A stretch of 17,681 nt of DNA from an uncultured Mollicutes bacterium (lineage in GTDB: Bacteria > Bacillota_I > Bacilli_A > Acholeplasmatales > JAEDCM01): NCBI GenBank assembly GCA_947166335.1, contig CAMVDS010000019.1, positions 1-17,681 on the forward strand, given 5' to 3'. This document shows positions 14,056-17,681 of the stretch, in pieces (the stretch's first letter is position 1; every line of letters begins with the position of its first letter). Under the pieces are notes generated by a model. That model saw only the letters and a program-made list of their open reading frames with translations. It made no database searches and was not told where the DNA came from. The translations under genes and the position numbers were made by a program.

Positions 14056-15200
14056 ACATAAACACCATCCTTTAAGATATATCTCTTATTATTATCGATA
14101 TCAATAACTGTTTTAATGTTATTAGCTAAGGCATATTTAAACGCATCATCTAGCGATTTTTCTAATGATGCAAATGAACCATCATACACCTTTTCTATTA
14201 ACAATTCTTTATTGTCTGAATATAATAAAGTAATATCTCTTTCATATGTTAATTTTGTCTTTCCAATTAAATCATTTACATTAATTGCAAATCCACAAGC
14301 ATCCTTTAAATTATCAGATGGTTGAATTAATATATCATATCTACCACCTTCAAGTATTGGTGTACCAACACCTTTAGTGTACCCTTGAAGAGTGATTCCT
14401 GTATAATAATTACCAAATGAAAGAATAGAAAAATCAAAATATACATTTTTCTCTAAACCATTCTTTTCAAGTAGATCATATAGTTTTTCTAATTTATTTA
14501 ATGTTTCTAATGTTTTATTACTCTTTATATTATTCTTAATCTTTAATAATAAATCCTTTTTACCAATTGCTTCTATTATTAAAGATAATATTTCATATGA
14601 AGATTTATCTAATAATTGTTTGATTTTTACAACATTCTTATTCTTAATTTCTTCTAAAATCTTGTTCTTTAATTCTTTAGTCATATTTAAATCATCTAAA
14701 TAATTATTAAAGAATTCAGTTGATGAAATATATAATTTATAATCACTTAATACAGAGTTTAAAGATTTAACAGCTAAGCTTACTATTTCATAATCCGCAT
14801 AAATACCATTACATCCTACTAATTCAACACCTGCTTGTGTGAATTCATGTTGTTTGCCTTGATAAGCTTTAGGATATCTAAATGTATTAGTTATATAACA
14901 GAATCTTTGTGGAAACACAAAATCTTTTGTTTCTGTAGATACAACTCTAGCGATAGCCTTTGTTACATCACTTCTTAAAGCTAATACTTCTCCGTCCTTA
15001 TTTATAAGCTTATATAGTGTTTGTTCTTGCATATTTGCAGTGAATACATCAGCATATTCTAATGTTGGTGTTTCAACTAAATTATAGCCACTATTTAAGA
15101 ATAATTCCTTTAACACTGTTTCTATTTTATTTTTCTTTTCCATATCTTTTAAAAGATAATCTTTTAAACCAACTGGAGTTTTTAAATTTAAATTCTTCAT
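14043..15200 (-). CDS. hisZ: ATP phosphoribosyltransferase regulatory subunit
   Basis: Histidyl-tRNA-synthetase-like protein that activates short-form HisG and senses histidine; not itself a synthetase. 385 residues. Class II motifs remain: PVGLKDYLL near the start, ALRSDVTKAIAR, motif 2 region FRYPKAYQGKQHEFTQAGVEL, and a motif 3-like EGGRYDIL. The anticodon-binding domain of HisRS is absent. The middle third is unusually rich in Lys, Asn and Leu, as is common in AT-rich genomes. First gene of the operon: ATG 15200 has GAGGT seven bases upstream. That site forms the foot of the hairpin at 15211-15232. Confidence 0.93.
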   Translation of the reverse strand: MKNLNLKTPVGLKDYLLKDMEKKNKIETVLKELFLNSGYNLVETPTLEYADVFTANMQEQTLYKLINKDGEVLALRSDVTKAIARVVSTETKDFVFPQRFCYITNTFRYPKAYQGKQHEFTQAGVELVGCNGIYADYEIVSLAVKSLNSVLSDYKLYISSTEFFNNYLDDLNMTKELKNKILEEIKNKNVVKIKQLLDKSSYEILSLIIEAIGKKDLLLKIKNNIKSNKTLETLNKLEKLYDLLEKNGLEKNVYFDFSILSFGNYYTGITLQGYTKGVGTPILEGGRYDILIQPSDNLKDACGFAINVNDLIGKTKLTYERDITLLYSDNKELLIEKVYDGSFASLEKSLDDAFKYALANNIKTVIDIDNNKRYILKDGVYVCQE

Positions 15201-15210
15201 ATTATCTACC

Positions 15211-15232
15211 TCACTTTATCGCACTAAAGTAA
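15211..15232 (-). promoter_or_regulatory. Palindrome/hairpin in the his leader, touching the hisZ ribosome site
   Basis: A perfect 6-bp inverted repeat ACTTTA-N6-TAAAGT (15213-15218 and 15225-15230) grows to 8 bp in RNA by one G-U and one A-U pair. The two outer pairs use the GA of the hisZ Shine-Dalgarno. It lies at about +7 to +28 of the transcript. It could be a repressor operator (DNA) or a translation-damping hairpin (RNA). No T-box, His-codon leader peptide or terminator is present in the leader of about 38 nt. Confidence 0.55.
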
Positions 15233-15244
15233 TAAACTACCTTT

Positions 15245-15273
15245 ATTATGTTAGAAAATAATATAAAAATCAA
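15245..15273 (-). promoter_or_regulatory. his operon promoter
   Basis: -35 TTGATT (15273-15268), 17-bp spacer, -10 CATAAT (15250-15245). Predicted start is about 15238, 38 nt before hisZ. It lies directly after the dinB stop with no terminator seen between, so some readthrough from dinB is possible. Confidence 0.72.
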
Positions 15274-15279
15274 TACATT

Positions 15280-16434
15280 TTACTTAATTCCTTTTTTGAT
15301 AGCGTTTTTACCATACGTTTTATCAATATTATTAATAGCATCATTTAACTTTTCTTCTTTTTCTATTAAATCTAGATGAAACAAATCATAAGTCTTTGTA
15401 TTTAATTCTTCTAGATTTGATGCGCCACTTCCAAGTAATCTAATAGGCTTACCATTCCATAATTCATCAAATAATTCTTTAACTTTTGCGTAATATTCAA
15501 ATTTATCTTCTATAGGCTCATTAAATGTTTTGCTCTTGGAAAAAACCTTTAAATCGCTATATTTTATTTGTACAGTGATGGTATAAGCTCTAACTCTATA
15601 TCTATTTAATCTACTTGATGTTAGATTACATACCATCTCTAAAAATTCATATATTTCATCTTCATTTGTAAGTGGTTCATATGATGTTCTTGAATTACTT
15701 ATGCTTGAAAATGAACTATAACGTTCTGGATCTACTATATTACTAGATTTTCCTTCTAAAGCATTTTTAATATAGATATACATCTTCTCGCCAAAGAAGT
15801 CATGTAGATTGTCTAAGTTTTGATATAATTTTCCAATTGTATCTATTCCCATTTCTTTAAGCCTTGGACTTGTTTTCTTTCCAATTCCAAACATATCAGC
15901 TACATCAAGTGGAAATAACTTTTTTTCTATATCTCTTTTTCTTACTACAGTTATACCAAGTGGCTTTTTCATATCACTTGCCATTTTAGCTAAAAATTTA
16001 GTTGGTGCTATTCCAATAGATGAAGGTAACTTACATTCATCTAAAATACGTTTCTGTAATAATTTAGCAAAATCTAGAGGATGCATATCTATATCAGTCA
16101 CATCTATAAATGCTTCATCGATACTTGCTTGTTCTACTAGGTCTGTGTACTCATAAATGATATTTAAGAACTTTTTTGAACATTCTATGTAAAATTGATA
16201 GTCACTATCTAAAATAATTAAATTTGGGCATTTTTTAAGGGCATCAGCAACACTCATTGCACTAAATACACCATATTTTCTTGCGATATAATTAGACGTA
16301 GATAAAACACCTTTTGATGAATATCTAGCTCCTACAGCAAAAGGTTTATTTTCTAAATATGGTCTTTTTATTAATTCACATGAACAAAAAAATGCATTCA
16401 TATCAATGTGAAAAATAACTTTAACATTATTCAT
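15280..16434 (-). CDS. dinB: DNA polymerase IV (Y-family, translesion)
   Basis: Error-prone translesion DNA polymerase. 384 residues. The palm is seen in FHIDMNAFFCSCE (catalytic Asp11; steric-gate aromatic at 15-16) and SIDEAFIDVTD (Asp106, Glu107). SNYIARKYGVFSAM follows in the fingers. SSIGIAPTKFLAKMASDMKKP is the usual palm segment and DMFGIGKKTSPRLKEMGI the helix-hairpin-helix thumb. The little-finger domain ends in KTYDLFHLD, which sits where the beta-clamp-binding motif (QLxLF-like) is expected, followed by the common KEEKLNDAI...YGKNAI tail. Shine-Dalgarno AAAGGAG lies 6 nt before ATG 16434. No LexA box is visible upstream, so SOS control is not supported here. Confidence 0.94.
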   Translation of the reverse strand: MNNVKVIFHIDMNAFFCSCELIKRPYLENKPFAVGARYSSKGVLSTSNYIARKYGVFSAMSVADALKKCPNLIILDSDYQFYIECSKKFLNIIYEYTDLVEQASIDEAFIDVTDIDMHPLDFAKLLQKRILDECKLPSSIGIAPTKFLAKMASDMKKPLGITVVRKRDIEKKLFPLDVADMFGIGKKTSPRLKEMGIDTIGKLYQNLDNLHDFFGEKMYIYIKNALEGKSSNIVDPERYSSFSSISNSRTSYEPLTNEDEIYEFLEMVCNLTSSRLNRYRVRAYTITVQIKYSDLKVFSKSKTFNEPIEDKFEYYAKVKELFDELWNGKPIRLLGSGASNLEELNTKTYDLFHLDLIEKEEKLNDAINNIDKTYGKNAIKKGIK

Positions 16435-16452
16435 CGCAATCTCCTTTTTTTA

Positions 16453-16481
16453 TTGTAATTAATTTATATTTAGTGTATAAT
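16453..16481 (+). promoter_or_regulatory. Promoter of the small membrane protein gene
   Basis: -35 TTGTAA (16453-16458), 17-bp spacer, -10 TATAAT (16476-16481). Predicted start near 16488 and a 5' UTR of about 17 nt with GAGGTGAT (16494-16501). It is divergent from dinB, whose own promoter in the same 70-nt gap is not clear (a TACAAT -10 candidate without a good -35). Confidence 0.65.
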
Positions 16482-16504
16482 AGTTTTGGTAATGAGGTGA
16501 TAAT

Positions 16505-16702
16505 ATGGCTGATAACAAAGGATATATTAGTAACAAAGATAAGAAAAAGCAAGAATTCGAAGAGCAAAAGAAAAAACAATTTTCTTATAGAAACCCATCT
16601 AAAACTATAGGTGGTAAGATTCTTATTATCATTTTAATTTTAGTTATGATTTTAGGTCCACTAACTATGTTGATAGTGTACTTTATTCAACAAGCTTTAT
16701 AA
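16505..16702 (+). CDS. Small single-pass membrane protein, unassigned
   Basis: 65 residues. Residues 1-36 are very hydrophilic (ADNKGYISNKDKKKQEFEEQKKKQF...), rich in Lys, Glu and Gln. Residues 38-62 (KILIIILILVMILGPLTMLIVYFI) form one strong membrane helix, with a proline-glycine kink in the middle and a short QQAL tail. The positive N-terminal side predicts N-in topology. There is no signal-peptidase site, so it should stay in the membrane. It has its own promoter, a good ribosome site and a terminator, which supports a real gene. It lies between dinB and ftsZ. I do not recognise the family. Functions such as a division or cell-envelope accessory are only guesses from position. Confidence 0.82.
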   Translation: MADNKGYISNKDKKKQEFEEQKKKQFSYRNPSKTIGGKILIIILILVMILGPLTMLIVYFIQQAL

Positions 16703-16721
16703 AATTATTATTTTAAAACTT

Positions 16722-16757
16722 AAAAAAAGTCATTTTCATGACTTTTTTATTTTTTGT
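16722..16757. terminator. Bidirectional terminator between the small membrane protein and ftsZ
   Basis: AAAAAAGTCAT (16723-16733), loop TTTC, ATGACTTTTTT (16738-16748): an 11-bp perfect stem with A- and T-runs on both sides. It serves both convergent genes and overlaps the ftsZ stop codon (16747-16749). Confidence 0.85.
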
Positions 16758-17681
16758 TTGTTAGCCAATCTGGAAGATTCTTTTCTGTACTAGTTGGCTT
16801 TTTTTCTTCGTATGATGTACTTGCGTTTTTAGAAGCTTCTTCTAATGATTTAACATCAGTTGAACTAATATTTGTTTCAAATAAATTAACAGGAGTTTCT
16901 TCTTTCTTTAAGTCATATCCAGTAGCAATTACTGTAATAACTACTTCATCTCCTAAATCTTCATTAATTGTTGAACCATAAATAATATTTAATTCACTTG
17001 ATGAAGATTGTCTAATTTCTTGAATAGCTGCAGCTTGTTCCATTAAAGTAATTGATGTAGATGCTGAAATATTAACAATAGCATCTGTTGCTCCATCAAT
17101 TGAAACTTCAAGTAATTGTGAATGAATTGCCTTTCTTGCAGCTTCAATAACTCTATTATCGCCAGATCCAACACCTATACCCATAAGTGCTGTACCTTTA
17201 TTTTCCATAACTGTTTTAACATCGGCAAAGTCAATGTTAATCATACCTGCAGTTGCAATAATTTCAGCTATAGCTTGAACACCTTGACGTAGTGTATTAT
17301 CAGCTTCTCTAAAAGCTTCAATTACTGTTGCTTTAGGTCCTACAACAGATAATAATTTTTCATTAGGTATTACAAGTAGAGTATCTACATGTGGTTTTAA
17401 AGCATTTAAGCCATTAATTGCTTCACGCATTCTTGCTGGTCCTTCAAATTCAAAAGGTTTAGTTACAATAGCTACAGTTAAGCAACCTAATTCTTCAGCA
17501 ATTTCAGCAATTACTGGAGCGGCACCTGTACCTGTTCCACCACCCATACCAGCAGTAATGAATACCATATCTGCTCCTTCTAAAGCAGCTCTAATTTCTT
17601 CTTGAGATTCAAGTGCTGCAGCTTTACCAACTTCTGGTTTTGCACCAGCTCCAAGACCTCTAGTTAATTTCTTTCCTAATT
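16747..17681 (-). CDS. ftsZ: Cell division protein FtsZ (5' end cut by window edge)
   Basis: Tubulin-like GTPase that forms the division ring. The frame is open to the right edge, giving 310 visible residues and lacking about 60 at the N-terminus. An internal ATG at 17568 is not the start, because conserved sequence ([17 protein letters not shown]) lies before it. The tubulin signature GGGTGTG is in [15 protein letters not shown], and the T7 synergy loop [11 protein letters not shown] carries the GTP-hydrolysis acids. After the globular domain (ending near [10 protein letters not shown]) comes a linker of about 45 residues rich in Ser, Thr, Glu and Lys, then the tail [10 protein letters not shown]. 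That tail matches the short C-terminal peptide that binds FtsA/SepF-type partners. It ends in the shared terminator. Confidence 0.97.
   Translation of the reverse strand, partial: LGKKLTRGLGAGAKPEVGKAAALESQEEIRAALEGADMVFITAGMGGGTGTGAAPVIAEIAEELGCLTVAIVTKPFEFEGPARMREAINGLNALKPHVDTLLVIPNEKLLSVVGPKATVIEAFREADNTLRQGVQAIAEIIATAGMINIDFADVKTVMENKGTALMGIGVGSGDNRVIEAARKAIHSQLLEVSIDGATDAIVNISASTSITLMEQAAAIQEIRQSSSSELNIIYGSTINEDLGDEVVITVIATGYDLKKEETPVNLFETNISSTDVKSLEEASKNASTSYEEKKPTSTEKNLPDWLTNKK

Noticed and set aside
15280..16434. DinB inactive because HIDMD reads HIDMN
   Set aside because: The changed residue is not one of the three catalytic acids; Asp11, Asp106 and Glu107 are all present.
16435..16504. 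LexA box in front of dinB
   Set aside because: No CGAAC-N4-GTTCG-like palindrome is found in the 70-nt gap.
17566..17568. ATG at 17568 as the ftsZ start
   Set aside because: Conserved FtsZ sequence continues in frame for 37 residues upstream to the window edge.
1..17681. CRISPR array, insertion sequence, tRNA or rRNA gene
   Set aside because: No regularly spaced repeats, transposase, terminal repeats, or tRNA/rRNA-like sequences were seen on either strand.

Overview
The window is AT-rich (roughly 30% GC by eye), densely packed and mostly read from the minus strand. It uses the standard genetic code, Shine-Dalgarno sites of the GAGGTGAT type, extended -10 promoters and hairpin-plus-T terminators. 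This points to a low-GC Bacillota, perhaps a gut Bacilli/Erysipelotrichia-like lineage. The class-level guess is inference.

Layout. (1) 1-3600, minus: an arginine operon read argG, argH, argC (argC runs off the left edge). It is preceded by a strong promoter and a leader of about 225 nt that holds two tandem copies of a structured element, each ending in a terminator. (2) 3630-5217, plus: a divergent but catalytically complete IspH with its own promoter and terminator, then a RelB/DinJ-RelE/ParE toxin-antitoxin pair. (3) 5210-6517, minus: a stand-alone GH26 glycoside hydrolase without a signal peptide. (4) 6532-15273, minus: one histidine operon read hisZ-G-D-C-B-H-A-F-IE-J followed by a GNAT acetyltransferase. 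It encodes every step from PRPP and ATP to histidine, with most junctions overlapping by 1-13 nt. (5) 15280-16434, minus: dinB (DNA polymerase IV). (6) 16453-16702, plus: a small single-pass membrane protein. (7) 16747-right edge, minus: ftsZ, missing its N-terminus.

How it works together. Two amino-acid pathways (the last steps of arginine, and all of histidine) are set out as separate operons with different regulatory starts. argG has a long leader built of duplicated RNA-like units. The his operon has a short leader with one 18-bp palindrome touching the Shine-Dalgarno of hisZ. The other promoters in the window give 5' UTRs of only about 10-17 nt, so the argG leader stands out.

The most interesting feature is that argG leader (about 3373-3564). 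Two units share the core AAAGAU-hairpin-UGAGUAUA. The core hairpin shows compensatory base changes between the copies. Upstream sequences can pair with the 5' arm of each unit's terminator. It lacks the T-box signature and I do not recognise it as a known riboswitch class. It is a candidate tandem transcription-attenuating riboregulator of arginine synthesis.
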